Shown: positions 11,161-23,333, numbered from the stretch's first letter. The stretch: 64,000 nucleotides of DNA from Fasciola hepatica (GCA_948099385.1 CANUEZ040000071.1:2278501-2342500), one strand, 5' to 3'. Program-made: numbers and translations. Notes: a model not told the origin generated them from the sequence alone.

Positions 11161-12920
11161 CTTCAAGCCAGCAACGAACAGTTTATAGTTTACAGGGAAT
11201 TTTCACACTGGACCGAACAGTACGATTATCAAACACGGGGACTATTTTTTCTTCTATGAAAGTATTGTAGCAACAGCCGCAAAAGTTGCACTTGTATATA
11301 TTCATACGTATGTATCGATACCTCTAGTCTTTCGGGGATGTACTGACTGGTTACAAAGAAGCGGTCCTATGAACAAATCCCACATCTGGTAGTGCGCGTG
11401 TGCATTGTATGTGTGTGGGTCAGTGTGAAAGTGACAGCGCAGGTTTTCCGAAAAATTCGGTAACTTTTTCCATTCATTGAGTGTGAGTGCGTATAGAGAG
11501 GTAGTAGTGGTACGGATGTATACAGATGTGTATACTTAAATAGATATGTGAGTGAGTGGGTAGGTGGGCAGGTATGTTCGTATAACACACTGATAGGTAT
11601 CCGTGTACTGAAACGGTCGCATTCCGGAAGACGCTTCACAATCGAGCACGTCGTCACATGTCTCGAAGTTTTCAACCTGAACCAATTTCCGCACCGAATT
11701 GTGCGTGTGTGAATCGGTATGTTCGTGTGAGTGAGAAAGCTTGCAGTTGGGTGAAGCGCGCGACAGTAGGTAGTCATGTTTACAACTGTAACTTCGTTTG
11801 TACTCCGTCGCTGACACACAAACAAATTCGACTAAGATTCACTAATCAGTCTCCCCCACCTCATCCGGCGTGGACGAACACTGTCGCGAAATTGTTCACC
11901 GTGTAACTCAACCTCTTTCTCTCACCCTCTGTGTCGGTCACAGCTTTGGTGTTTGTTCGATTGAATATGCTAGCTGGCTGCCTCGACAGCACTCACGGTG
12001 ATACGTTCACACCAGGGCGTAGACAGAGAGGGGAAATTCTTCAGTGCAGCCGAGTGTTTCTGCGCGTGTGCGTGCGAGCATACATTCCGCACAGACGTCT
12101 ACATTTGTGTACGTCTCTGTTTCATGCTCTTCACCACCGCTCATTGTCGTCGCATTGAAACTTGTCAGCACTGCCCCGATCACCCAATTGGTGGTAGCCT
12201 TGTTGTGTGGTATGTGGTGGCCGCACGCCGTGATCATCACCATCATCGACCTCATCAACCAATTGCGAACGAGTGCGAACGCACTGTAAGTTAAAGCACA
12301 GGCTGACCAGCCGAACAAACATTCGTGTCGTTCGACCTACAGGAATCAATTCGGAAGCGGAAGGCGCGGATACATCATCGTTATCGCCATCGTCGTCATT
12401 ATCGTCATCCCCAGAGCATCCGCAGAATTCACGGAAAACAGTCTGACGACGTATGAGCGGTCTGCCCATGTGTGTGTGTGTTTGCGTGAACGATGGTGAA
12501 AAGATTGTGGTGCATGTGCAAACCTGTCTTGTGCGAATTTTCACGTGTGTATTTGGGAGGAGAATCAGCTTCAAGCTTGGTAGGAGAATATGGTCCCGCA
12601 GTTCTGCTTATAGGTTAACGTCTTGCTAGTTGAACGCGTGGAAAGTGTGAGTGTAGACATATGCGTGTGTGCGTGTCTGGTTGTTGTGGTAGCGTTCATC
12701 TCCCTCAATCGCTTCTGTCGTTTACTACCACCGACCGAGGATGCCATCTTATGGCCGCTAACAATTATGTGCCACGTCATCTACCAGTTGAAAACTGTTC
12801 AGCGACAAACATATCCATACAGGTACAGAATATACACCAAGAAATGTGTTCAGATTATCTCACAGATAAACACTGGAAGACAATCGAAAACGGAAAGACG
12901 AGCTGAGGCGACACAGTAGC
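11161..12920. other. CpG-richer, ORF-dense stretch upstream of the candidate exon
   Basis: From about 11600 to 12760 CG dinucleotides are visibly more frequent than in flanking DNA, and long open frames overlap on both strands. On the minus strand a frame beginning with an ATG near 12472 encodes an acidic run (GDDDNDDDGDNDD) and could be an upstream exon, but its donor (GTAGGT or GTCGAA near 12340) is only fair. The stretch may be promoter or 5' region of the gene at 10545-11160. No core promoter element can be named. Confidence 0.3.
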
Positions 12921-12988
12921 CGTCGGTTTACAAACAGAAACACATAACACACATATTTAGAAGGAAGAAACCGAGTTCATGGGTACCG

Positions 12989-13007
12989 GTGTGTGTGTGT
13001 GTGTGTG
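12989..13007. repeat. (GT)n microsatellite
   Basis: Nineteen bases of uninterrupted GT. Confidence 0.95.
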
Positions 13008-13009
13008 GC

Positions 13010-14140
13010 TGGCAGAGTTGGGAGAAACTGCTGTCTCCTAACCATGTTCTCTCACGTTCTTGCCTTCTAATCAGATTTGTGTCAACGGCAGCTAATTGAA
13101 TCATCAGCTGGCACACCCACTGGAGAAAAACTTATACACACTTAATACACATTCTCGAAAGACTTCTGTCACGGCTATTGTGGTCCCAAGCATTCTACCG
13201 AATTTTTTAATAAGCCGTATAAATGTGACCATCAAGAACGACAATTACGATTAGATTTTCTCTCTTCAGATTTTTCCGCTCTCGTGAAGGTTTCAGGTCA
13301 AATATTAATTCCCAGTGCAACTCTGCTCCATAGTACCAATCACACCGAAGAAATCTTTAAAATAAAATCTACATTTCCTGGATCAAAGAGGTGAATAGAT
13401 GAGTTAACTTTTGTTTGATTCCAAACCAGTTGTATCTAATGCTTGTTATCACGAGAAATTTTCGATTTCCTTTGAGTAAATCTGCGTGCATTTTAAAGCT
13501 GAGAAACAACTGTAAACCATGCAAGTAGTAAGATGTCGTTTAAACTTCACTGGAAATTTAAAATAATAGGTATCCAACGAACTGTCATACAATCTCGCTT
13601 GAGTCTAGCCTAAAGAAGGAGTGATCACTAGGTATTCCATCATAATTTCAATTAGTTTTTTCAAATAACTGAAATTATCCACTAAAATAAACAATATGCT
13701 CGACGTCTTTTAATGATGTCTATGTCTGTCATCCATTAGTCCATTAGATATCACTGGGCCTGGGATGCAGTTAATCACACGGGTGGATATACATTGTGAC
13801 TGATGACTCACAACAAGCCAGACAAAACAGCCGTACATTCTTTCCATGGTTTTCAACGACAGTTTGGCAGTTACTACTGAATGATGAACTGTTACTCATA
13901 ATAAATCGTTGAAACATGCTTTGTTGTGGTCGCATGGCATAATTCACAAACGCCGGTTACAAACGCCAAAATCCGCTGTCAAAATTTGGTGGAGGAAAAC
14001 TGTCACCCTGCCAGAAGCCCGACAGATTTATTCGGGGGCCCAAGTGGTACTCCACTACCGAACTCAGCTCCAAGTTGACACTTCTGATCCTGTGCAGTGT
14101 TCATTTCACTGCTTTTATGCGTAGATATATATATTCACTA
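13010..14140. other. Gene-poor stretch, nothing recognised
   Basis: AT-rich, with short random frames only. No repeat family was recognised by eye. Confidence 0.35.
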
Positions 14141-14182
14141 GAATCTAATTTCAGTCGTCTGCGGTGTGAATGGTTACTGTTC

Positions 14183-14473
14183 GTTGAAGAGTCTACAAAT
14201 GAATCACAACTGTGATTTCTGTTAGTTATTCGTGTTCAAGTCACTGCTAACCCAACGAACAACGAGGCTGCATGTGCAAGCGCTCATATCGATAGTAAGT
14301 GGCATGTAAAAGTGTGGACAAAACTTCCCGGAAGCACACGAGCGGTTTTGCGGTTGTTGAGAAGGCTTGCTCACACAGACTCGTTGTTCGTTGAGTTAGC
14401 AGTGGCTCGGACACGAATAACCAACAGAAATCACAGTTGTGATTCATTTGTAGACTCTTCAATGAAGAGTATC
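14183..14473. repeat. Imperfect inverted repeat of the hammerhead-bearing unit
   Basis: The left arm (about 14183-14272) and right arm (about 14374-14473) are reverse complements at roughly nine bases in ten by eye. Shared words include GAATCACAACTGTGATTTCT and CGAACAACGAG. The ~100-bp centre holds a decayed antisense hammerhead (14275-14350). Inverted repeats of this kind occur in terminal repeats of Penelope-like elements, some of which carry hammerheads. No reverse transcriptase lies nearby, so the parent element is not proven. Confidence 0.7.
14275..14350 (-). ncRNA. Decayed hammerhead ribozyme, antisense copy
   Basis: On the minus strand the order CTCAACAACCGCAAAACCG then CTCGTGTGCTTCCGGGAAG parallels the intact hammerhead at 14566-14612 (ACCGC, GAAAC, GUC, GCGTGCTTCCGG). 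The CUGAUGA box and the 5' half of stem II are lost by deletion and the GAAA box has become CAAAA. The 3' flank (GTCCACACTTTTAC) also matches that of the intact copy. Not expected to cleave. Confidence 0.55.
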
Positions 14474-14565
14474 CAATCACACTGCAGACAATTCAAGTTA
14501 GATCCCAGTAAAGATATAAGGTCAGAGTGTACAATTATGGCGATGAGTGGACAGAGGAGCGTCGG

Positions 14566-14612
14566 GTACGCATACCTGATGAGCGGTAACAACCGCGAAA
14601 CAGGTCGCGTGC
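14566..14612 (+). ncRNA. Type I hammerhead ribozyme, core intact, minimal stem III
   Basis: A self-cleaving RNA motif. Stem I pairs GTACGC (14566-14571) with GCGTGC (14607-14612), six pairs including one G-U, with an ATAC bulge (14572-14575) that could make the tertiary contact with loop II. The conserved CTGATGA is at 14576-14582. Stem II is GCGGT/ACCGC (14583-14587 with 14592-14596), five perfect pairs closed by AACA. GAAA is at 14597-14600. Stem III is almost absent (C14601 to G14604, loop AG). GTC is at 14604-14606, with predicted cleavage after 14606. Very short stem III is a known trait of hammerheads in Penelope-like elements and retrozymes, which tend to cleave as dimers. It probably processes a retroelement transcript. 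Confidence 0.85.
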
Positions 14613-14648
14613 TTCCGGAAAATTTTTTCCACACCTTTACACACTTTT

Positions 14649-14651
<3 letters not shown>

Positions 14652-14718
<67 letters not shown>
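14652..14718. repeat. (TA)n microsatellite, long
   Basis: Sixty-seven bases of perfect TA alternation, starting 40 bp after the intact hammerhead. The related antisense unit has TACTATCGATATG at the matching place, suggesting the tract grew from a TACTATA-type end inside the element. Confidence 0.97.
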
Positions 14719-14719
<1 letters not shown>

Positions 14720-14720
<1 letters not shown>

Positions 14721-15730
14721 TTACCTTTCACGCTAAAGCGACCTATTTTCACGCCTCCTGTTTTAATTTCCTCAGGTGCTACTGCCTGTTGAATGAAAAC
14801 TTAGTTCTAAGTGGGGATGGATGATAAGATATTACTCAATCAAATCATGCAATCATTCAAATTTAGAAAAATAACCGACGGTTGACACATAATGTTGTCA
14901 TTTCAATATGGTAACACAGACTGACGGAATGAGCTCGGTCCAAATATCGAATCTGCATCCGATAGCATTTTCTCGTCAAAAGTACCATAGTTATTCGTAC
15001 GAGATCCAGGTTAATCCGTAGGCACTTAGTTATTGTTCCGTTGCAGCTAGTGGTTTTCTTCCCACCAGCTTGAAGTTGTTTGACGGTCAACTGGCCAGTG
15101 ATCCAGTGACAGGTTCTGATCGAAAGGAATTTGTAAGTTCAGCTTGACCAGTTGGCTCGATAATGGATGCGTGACATAAGGCCGAGTTTTGTTTCGCCGA
15201 ACTAGTAGTTACAGTTAACTGACCCCCACCGAATGCACGTTGCAAAGGCAAACACGCAACCACACGCATACTTTTATTGTGGTACCCATTCGATTCTCTT
15301 TCCAGAGAGTGGTGGTCCACGAATTCAGTCTTTCACTACACTGTCGGGATTAAGGTTAATACTTAAACCTTACCTGAGCATTAACCTTTGCCATTAGTTG
15401 CAAGAATATCTTACTAACCCATCACGAAGCAGCATGGAGAATTGAGTCACTCCGCTTCTGGTTTCTGTTCATCAGATGCGATGGCAGTAAATGTTGAGCT
15501 TCGTCTCACTTTCAAAAAGAAAATTATAGGAAAAAAATTGTTCGCTTCATTTATCTAGTATATTAATGCAGCCGTAATCATTTTGGAGCTGCCGAATAGG
15601 GTACTGACCAGGAGTAGCATAACTGGATTCTCTGGGACCGCAAGATTAAACAGCCGCAATCGGGATGACCGTGTGGATGCAGCGCACGATAGTAAAATGA
15701 CTGAAACTACTATCGCTACCACTATTATTG
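14720..15730. other. Gene-poor stretch, nothing recognised
   Basis: Short frames only, with no recognised motif. The 5' side of the trinucleotide tract starts at 15731. Confidence 0.35.
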
Positions 15731-15820
<90 letters not shown>

Positions 15821-15851
15821 TTACTACTACTACTACTACTACTACTACTAT

Positions 15852-15926
<75 letters not shown>
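15731..15926. repeat. (ACT)n trinucleotide microsatellite, about 196 bp
   Basis: About 65 units of ACT with a few ATT and ACC interruptions. All six frames stay open, producing apparent poly-Thr, poly-Leu, poly-Tyr, poly-Val and poly-Ser proteins that should not be annotated as genes. Confidence 0.98.
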
Positions 15927-16800
15927 CTCTCTCGCAGTTCAGAGAACGTAGCACCTTTAACATTCACCTTCAGCACGCTGTCGCCTATCTGCGATGATCA
16001 TATCACGCAGAAACAATTTGCAGTAGTAGAGTTCATGCTAAAACATTCACTCAATTGACAAAAGATGCGGTCTGCAGGTGTTGTCGAAATTTGCTGGCGG
16101 AACGTATTCTTCGTAATCAGTTCCACTTTCCTGAACTTTCCGTTATCAATCACAACATTGAGAAAAAACAATGATCCCATTAGAAACATTTCTTCTCCCT
16201 GAATTGTCTGCCATGTTCCTGCCTAACAGAAAGAAGCATAAATGAAGCGAACATCTATGGAAAATACTACGTTGCCCGTCAGTTCAACAGCTAACTAAGG
16301 GCGAACGGTAGCCTCATCAGAAGAAAACTATTCGTTAATTTTGAGTGCGTCACCTAAATTTCATGGTCATATGAGAGCGAATCATTAAATATCCATTTTT
16401 TTCTTTTACGGTGAAGAAATACTTATTAAAAACCCAAAAATTCCACTACTTTATCAAGGGGGGGGGGGAGAGAATGTGCGAGCCCATCGAACACTTCTTA
16501 CTACGTAACATTATTTCCTATCCTTCTCGTGAATGACAGCTTGCTTTTCTCATTATTCAAATAAAAAGTGGTGTTATAACAAGATTTGTTTTCCAAGTGA
16601 CTAATATATCTTACTTAGATACAAATAATAGCCAGTGATAAAAAAGTACTGAATCTGAGAGAAGGGTTGAAATTAACCATAACAGATCGTTACGTGCTTT
16701 ATCTCGTAACTGTTAAAACGTGAAAGAGTTTTCTGTGGTGACTGAGAACATTCATTCGTTAACATTTTGTCAAGTCGGAAAATCGATTGCAACATTACGC
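15927..16800. other. Gene-poor stretch with one G run
   Basis: Nothing recognised apart from an 11-base G homopolymer at 16458-16468. Confidence 0.4.
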
Positions 16801-16807
16801 TATCATT

Positions 16808-17060
16808 TCAGTGACCGACGTTGTCTTGATTTAGATAGCACAAATTTCTGATAAAACTCAAATCTCCACGAAAGTCGTGATTATTGCTCACTTCAAAACA
16901 TTCGCATACTTTGAGCACGCCTGTAAATTCCGAGCCCTGATTGCTTGTGATAAATTGATTTGGATTACTTACCACTTGATGGGGGTGAACCCCATCTTCA
17001 ACGATTACCTTTGGTGGCATGTTTCACTTTGTTTATACCCGACTCCTTGCGGGGCCTAAC
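16808..17060 (-). pseudogene. Ty3/gypsy integrase fragment, decayed
   Basis: The minus-strand frame reads PPKVIVED, then PNQFITSNQGSEFTG and a VCECFEVS segment. This matches the second catalytic block of gypsy integrases (S-D-Q-G-x-E-F followed by C-x-x-L-x-V), with the catalytic Asp replaced by Asn. About 70 residues are readable, and the flanking minus-strand sequence (up to 17.06 kb) reads only in broken frames. No reverse transcriptase or LTR was seen nearby. The match is short, so it could be another rve-type integrase. Confidence 0.45.
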
Positions 17061-17099
17061 TTATTAGATCCCTGCGTTGATGTCTGCAGCAGTCGTATG

Positions 17100-17960
17100 A
17101 TAATTTGGTTACCGATTCCTCCTGGGAACAAAACTCCCCTTGGCTTCCTCGTCCTCTGATACAAAACATTGCTGAGTCCCTAAAACGGTTCAGTTTCAGT
17201 ATAAAGCGAGGTTGCCTACTGAGGCTCTCTGGCAGCTATTCTGATACGAAGAGTGGATTTTTAATAAAATATTCACTGATAGCATTAGTTGACAAATAAA
17301 ACTGGAGTAAGTTCTACAAAACTAATTTTCTAGATGGAATTTCAATAAGTTCTATTCCAGTGAAGGAAAAAGTAGGGTTCCCTATTTGAAATCTAACTTT
17401 GACCAAACTACAAACAATATCCGTCAAAATGGTCGGTGGGTACGATCTCGTAGAGTTAAAATTTGTTTAACTATTCCATTCCACCTGATTTTGTGTGTTA
17501 CACAAGTACAACAGACAGAGTTGTGGATTTATTGATATCGACCGGAATCTAGGAAAGTCAGCTCAGGTAACCTAACGATAGACGTGTGGAAATCAAATAG
17601 ACGTTCATTTTGACTAGGTTCGAATCACATTTCGGAACTCCGTATTTATGAGTCTTAACTAGGTGGGATACAATTTTGTTCACTGCTTCCATGCTCCTTT
17701 GATGAAGAAGGGAGGGTTGGCCGGTGGTGAGTGAGTGGTTTTTTCAATCACACTTTCATATGAGTCTCAGGAGGCAGGTACACCTCATAGCCCTAAAAGT
17801 TCGCTGGGCTATGACGGACCATCGACAAACAGACCCTGAGATATTAAGTGGCAAAGAACCACTTTAGGTTCCAATAGCATAGGCGCGGTAACGAGCCTAG
17901 CCACAGAGGATGGCTGTCTATCATCACAAGGGGAATTGGGTTCGGGACTAATTAAAAGCT
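17100..17960. other. Gene-poor stretch, nothing recognised
   Basis: No recognised repeat or coding signal. Confidence 0.35.
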
Positions 17961-17979
17961 ATCAACGGTGGATGTGGCA

Positions 17980-18085
17980 CGTGGCGGCGCAGGGGTTCGA
18001 ACCCGGGAAGCAACTTCCAGGGCTCCACCATGATGACCGTCTGACCATCGTCGGCCGCTCGAATCCTGAATGCCTTTGACCGGTA
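17980..18085 (-). repeat. tRNA-derived SINE, family 2
   Basis: On the minus strand an A-box-like TGGTCAGACGG (18038-18048) is followed by the family words TCATCATGGTGGA and a perfect B box GGGTTCGAACCCC near 17994-18005. The body continues toward 17980. The copy faces a plus-strand copy of the same family starting about 50 bp away (18133), so the two are head-to-head. Confidence 0.65.
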
Positions 18086-18132
18086 TTTATATTTGTTTTT
18101 AATTAGGTCAGTTTTTTCATGCTTTCGTATAC

Positions 18133-18300
18133 ACCAGCGGTGGTCCAAATGTCATATTGGTGGACTTCAGACTCCTCTGTCCCTGGTTCGATTCCTCTCA
18201 CCACGGCCGGTCTCTTTCTCCAATTAGCCGCCTTGGCTTGAACGCCCTTCTGGATTAACTTACTCTTGTTACGTAACAGAAATGAAGCGAAGAATAATAA
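18133..18300 (+). repeat. tRNA-derived SINE, family 2
   Basis: The head GCGGTGGTCCAAATGTCAT is followed by GGTGGACTTCAGACTCC, B box CTGGTTCGATTCC (18184-18195) and the family body with CACGGCCGG. An A-rich end (GAATAATAAAAAG) lies near 18290-18303. It matches copies at 2.7, 21.5 and 53.1 kb. Confidence 0.65.
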
Positions 18301-18304
18301 AAAG

Positions 18305-21300
18305 ATACAATTACGGTTTCGAAAAATAAAGAGAACAAGAGCCAAGTAGGTTAGATAGGGGGTCTTTGCCCTCTTCTGTCATCTGTATGATGAGTCCTGA
18401 TGATTACCAGACTACTCCACCCGACACAACATACATCTCAAAAATTGCAGTCTAATAACTTCACTCTGACCTTTGTCCCGTGGCGGCTAAATGTGCGCCG
18501 AGCTTATAACATGAGGACTCGTTCATGCCGAAGTACACAGTCGAGAAGGAAGACAAACACGTCAGAATCTATGTTAAAGACAATAAAAAGCCATATTAAG
18601 CCAACGAAGCATGATGCTCAGGTACTGATTAATCGCTTACGAACTCGTTGAAATTTGTATGTTATTGAGCAAGGACAGTGCGCGTAGAATTAGTAAATGT
18701 GTGCCCGTGTTATTATTTTCCCCTTCCAAAACCTTACAATCGGTGAAATCAGAACCCTTTAAAACATACTACGTCTAGTTTGCCTTTGAGGGACCAGAAT
18801 CTCTTCAGTTTGTACGGTACATTCTCTGCGATATGAAATGTAATCTGTTCCCCCCAGGTCTCGTAGCCTTGTCCTTTTCTGTTTGATATGTGTACTTGTT
18901 ATTGTTGTCCGTGGTGTGGCGGTCGTGGTGATGATGATGATGATCTTAGTGGTCTTGGGGTGGTAGTGGTAGTACATCTACAGGAGTAAGCACACCCTAA
19001 TCTCCATCGATTTCCTGTACGTACTCCAAGCAAATCAACAGACTCACAAAAGCAGTGGAATCTGCTCCGAACTTATGCAAAACAACTTAAACTTGTCCTC
19101 CGGATTCTCACTGGCTGACTGACTGCTGTCTTGTTATCTAACTGACTGAACTGCATCCTACTCCGCTCAATACAGTTGTGTGTTTGTGAGGACTGAGTTA
19201 CAAAAGAAGGATTGACCTACATTTATCTATCTGAGCTTCTAAGCTGCACGATCAAAACCACTTACTCATTCGCTGATGGATGTGATGGCGTGGATGATAG
19301 GAGAGAAGGAGGGTTGACTGGTTGTGAGCGGAGGAAGAGATTTTGTCAGTCCGAGAATAACAAGATATAATTCTGTAAAACCGCACGCCCAGTGTCATTT
19401 GATTCATCGAATTAGCAGTAATCGGGCATAACAGAATGTCTGCATTATTGTCGTCCTCATCACCACCACCTCCACCACATCTCATGGTGTGAGGAAAAAC
19501 GGCTGCAGTTATGGAATTCAGTGCACTCCGAGTTTGTTCGTGTTGATACTACACACTGTTTTCCGGTTGGGTCGAAGCGAGAAGATGGAGCTGAAAATCG
19601 GAAAGAGTTAGTACGTTCATAAACTAGGGGCATTAACTAGCGATATTCTATGGAAGCTATGCCTGTCACGAAGACCTATGGGTAAGCAAATAGGAAAGAG
19701 GGCAACTGAATGATGGGGGATTTGAGAAGATGAACTAACTGCCTACACACCGAACTCATTCGTTCCCAAGAGGGTGTGAGTTGAGAAATGCTGTGGTGTG
19801 GTGTGGTGTGGTGTGATGTGCAGTTCTGAACAGACAGGGTGAAGATACGCATGAGTTCTTGCACATACGGTCTATGGGTCACACGGTGATGAGGCTGGAC
19901 AGCTCTGAGACAAATCGCATCGAAGAGATAGGGAGGGAGCAAATGGCAAACAGACAAAGGAAGAGCAGAATGAGCGGAAAAGATGGTTATAAACCAATAA
20001 GTGGGCAAATCGGAAATCGGAATAGTTCGATGTATTGGTACAAGTGACCACAGTGTGTTTCGTGCTGACTACTGAAGAACAAATTCATCGACTGGTGTTT
20101 CCTGAGTAGGGCTTAATGCACAGCGGATGACGGCACTTTTGTCCATAAGCTTGATTGACTGTCAGATGTAACGCAATCTGGCAGACACCGTTAAATGCCC
20201 GTGTGAGCATTTACACTGTTTTCGTTAACTTTATGGTCACATTAAGCATGCACTCATCAATGGGTTCATATGTGTGCTTATGTATCTGGTGCTATTTAGC
20301 ATGCCTTTGTGCTTCATTGCTCTTGTAACACTAGCCGCATCACGGATGACGAGTACATCCCATTGCTGTCCGTATTTGTGCTTGTGCGTGTGCTTCAGTG
20401 TGTGTTTGAGATGAGGAATGATGGTCCACAAGTTCGAACTCGGCAATTACAGTGTCAAGTGTTATGCGCTCAATTAGTTTCAGGTTATGCGCGAAACCTT
20501 GCCGACCATAGACACACAGACATATCTATGCACGTGAGCGCACCGGAGAAACGTGTCGTTGAGTCAGCCAGTTGAAAACCAGTCTCCAAATGATGATGAT
20601 GAGGTGGAGGAGGACCATGATGAGTGATGCGTTTTATAGGACCGTACACAAATGGTTGCTTGCAAATTGGAATTCATTCAAGATTTATTTGCACTTTCAT
20701 TTAGACGACGGTGGTGGTGGTGGTGCTGCTGCTGGTGGTGATTGTAAACTAGCAAAGATGGTTGTTCAAAACTTTTTCAACCGTCATTCGCGCGTTATGC
20801 CACCAGTGTAGCCCCATCCAGATTTTCGTGTCGTGCAGGCACACACATACCAGGAGGAAATCTAATGCAATTCGACTCAATGATGATTCAATTAAAAAAT
20901 TTACGCTTCATCTGTCGCGAGGTAGCCGGTTCACAGACAGAGACCGTGGGAGGAGGGTTGTCACTGAAGCAAATTGGAGCAAAGCACATAGCGTAACGGT
21001 TTATGACAACCCAATAACGAAAACCGGTGTAGGGATGGGTAGTTTGTTGTTTTTGCAGTGATTATCTACCCAATTATCATGTCGTGAATAAACTGAATTT
21101 ATTCTACCACGTTCCTGTCGCGATCCTTTCAATTTTATTAAATAACAATCGGTTACAGGAAGACAGGTAGAGATTTTCATTAAATAAACCATAAGTGCTC
21201 ATTAAATTTGCAAGTTCATTTAAACTCCTAAAAATCCGTTTGGATTTCTGTCATTTAGAGATGAGATATCTATGCGAGCAAATCATTTCTATATTTAAGT

Positions 21301-21400
21301 GATAGGTGGTGAATCTAAATGTGGTTTCGGCTATAATTCCCGGTTTATTCTTTCTTTCTTCCCCTTCAATTTCTTTTTTTATTTATTATCCAACACTGTA
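18305..21400. other. Gene-poor stretch with small simple repeats
   Basis: Contains a short GAT run near 18930-18945, a GGTGT pentamer run at 19793-19815 and a GGT/GCT trinucleotide run at 20710-20740. Several open frames of 70-110 residues (for example 19676-20008 minus and 20762-21061 plus) show no domain I recognise. The section 19.7-21.0 kb has fewer stops than average but no coherent exon. Confidence 0.35.
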
Positions 21401-21409
21401 CAGTGAGTG

Positions 21410-21545
21410 AGGAAGGGAGCCGCTGCCAATGCAAGGATGCCAAATGGGAAAGTTGCCGGCTTTGGTAAGAATCGAACCCGACTCACTATTGTCCAAAGTC
21501 CACGACGATAGCTGTCTGACCACCGCCAATCACTCAGTTCATCTG
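21410..21545 (-). repeat. tRNA-derived SINE, family 2
   Basis: The minus strand reads GGCGGTGGTCAGACAGCTAT, then CGTCGTGGACTTTGGACAAT, then B box GGGTTCGATTC (21470-21480). This is the clearest head of the family and the copy to use for building a consensus. The body runs down to about 21410. Confidence 0.7.
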
Positions 21546-21549
21546 ACTG

Positions 21550-23330
21550 ATAGTGTTTTCAACACTAGCACCAAAAATATAAAATACCTGGAATCCCCAG
21601 TTGAAAATACCGTTGTCGATTAAATAACTTGTTCAACTGCCCAATCGTAGGACAAGTGAGAACAACATGTTATTGGTAACAGGAATCACTTCTCTGATAT
21701 GTTGTTTCCCTATTCATTTTCCACAATGTGATAAATGGCTTGGTGGGGAACAAGTCGTCGAGATTACTGACTGGTCGAAATAACTACTGGTCAAAACAAC
21801 TAACTGTTTCGCGGTTGCTCTGAACATCCGAAAAATGGCATTATTTTGGTCATCAGTTTTGTTCACGTCCCCTCTGATGTTATTCGCCATCACACGAGCA
21901 CGCAAACGTGGACATGTAACAGAGATTCTGGAAGCAAATTTTCTTGCGAAAGTGGTGTTTTTCCTCATCCAAAAACGGTTTACATCAGGTCGGTATTTTC
22001 TTTTGAAATGTGATGGTGAAATTATTTTTTCAGAAAACTTTTCTCAAAATAACATACACAAATGAAGAAAAAGAAGTCGACAGGGAGAAAGTAAGTTTAG
22101 TGATTCCACCACAGGGGACAATATTTACAAAAATATCAGCGGTTGATCGGAAATAAGGGGTCTATTTGAAGACTGAAAGTGATTAATAATGGCTTCCAGA
22201 AAGACTTTTGCAATATTATCGATTTTTAGGCCGAATACAAACTGCAGTCGGGTGAAAAGAGAATTATCCCATCAAGACAACATCTCAGTGAGAGAATGCA
22301 GAAAAGATTACAGGGAGTGGCATAATTCAGAGGGGGAAAATACATATCTTGATACCTGGTGAACTTCACGGAAGATAACCTCATTCAAAGCCTTGGAAAA
22401 AAGCTGGTGAGACAATGGACCATTGTACGATTCGGGGCCACGCTGGGGGTTATACTGTTTGGAGGGTTCTACGACGGCTCCAGGCTTTTCAGCGTATCAG
22501 ACGCCCTACCCAATGAGTACCTAGTGATCAGGGTGATGGACAGCCCCGCGATAAAACAAAACGACTCTGAAGTCTCATTAAAACAGACGGAAACCATGAC
22601 AGCTTGTAAATTAACGCTCTCTCAGTTGAACTATAACTACTGGCGTAACACTGAGTGCCCTATGGGGCTAGAGTCAGACTGCCATCACAACACAAATTGC
22701 TTAATTAGGCTTTAAAACTATTCTCAGTGGAAAGAGGGTCAGCCCGCTTACTTCTGCCGAGATCAAAACCACTACCTGGATTAGTGGTCTAATTCTCTCG
22801 ACATGGAAAATTCGGCTCATGATTGTCATGTGAAGACCTCTGTCTCGAGCAGAACTTGCTTGAAATCAAGGCTAACTGTCAGTCAATGGCTTTCGTACAA
22901 GTTTTGCGATTCATTATCTCTCACTTCATAAGTTGAAAGAGCTTTCTACTAAACCGATTGGTGCAAGCATTCAGCCACCCCGCATCTAGATACCGATCTT
23001 TTAGCCACGTCCCATTATTCTTTAGCCTTGACATACAATCTTTAGCCACTCCATTGCAAGCCAGTCAGACCAAAAGTATCAGAATATGGTGACTTCAAGA
23101 GATATTAGAACAATTTTTTATTTTCACAAAGATTGGTGTTGCAAAGCTGGCTGAACAAATGAAGAAGTGTGACGATCCTATGCTGCACATCTGACCGTGG
23201 TAATGATATTAAATACTGGACCGCAAACTGATTGGAGGTTTTAAGGTGCCCATTTTGTCGAACCACGTGGCATAGCCCCCATCACTGTTGTATTTTCAAT
23301 AAAAACCAGTTTTTAATGTACTAAAAAAAC
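21550..23330. other. Gene-poor stretch, nothing firmly recognised
   Basis: A 118-residue plus-strand frame at 22359-22715 has no recognisable domain. Short repeats of TTTAGCCAC occur near 22999-23045. No gene can be supported. Confidence 0.3.
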
Positions 23331-23333
23331 GAA

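Noticed and set aside
15555..15997. Overlapping long frames encoding poly-Val, poly-Thr, poly-Ser and poly-Leu proteins
   Set aside because: They are translations of the ACT microsatellite and have no other coding signal.
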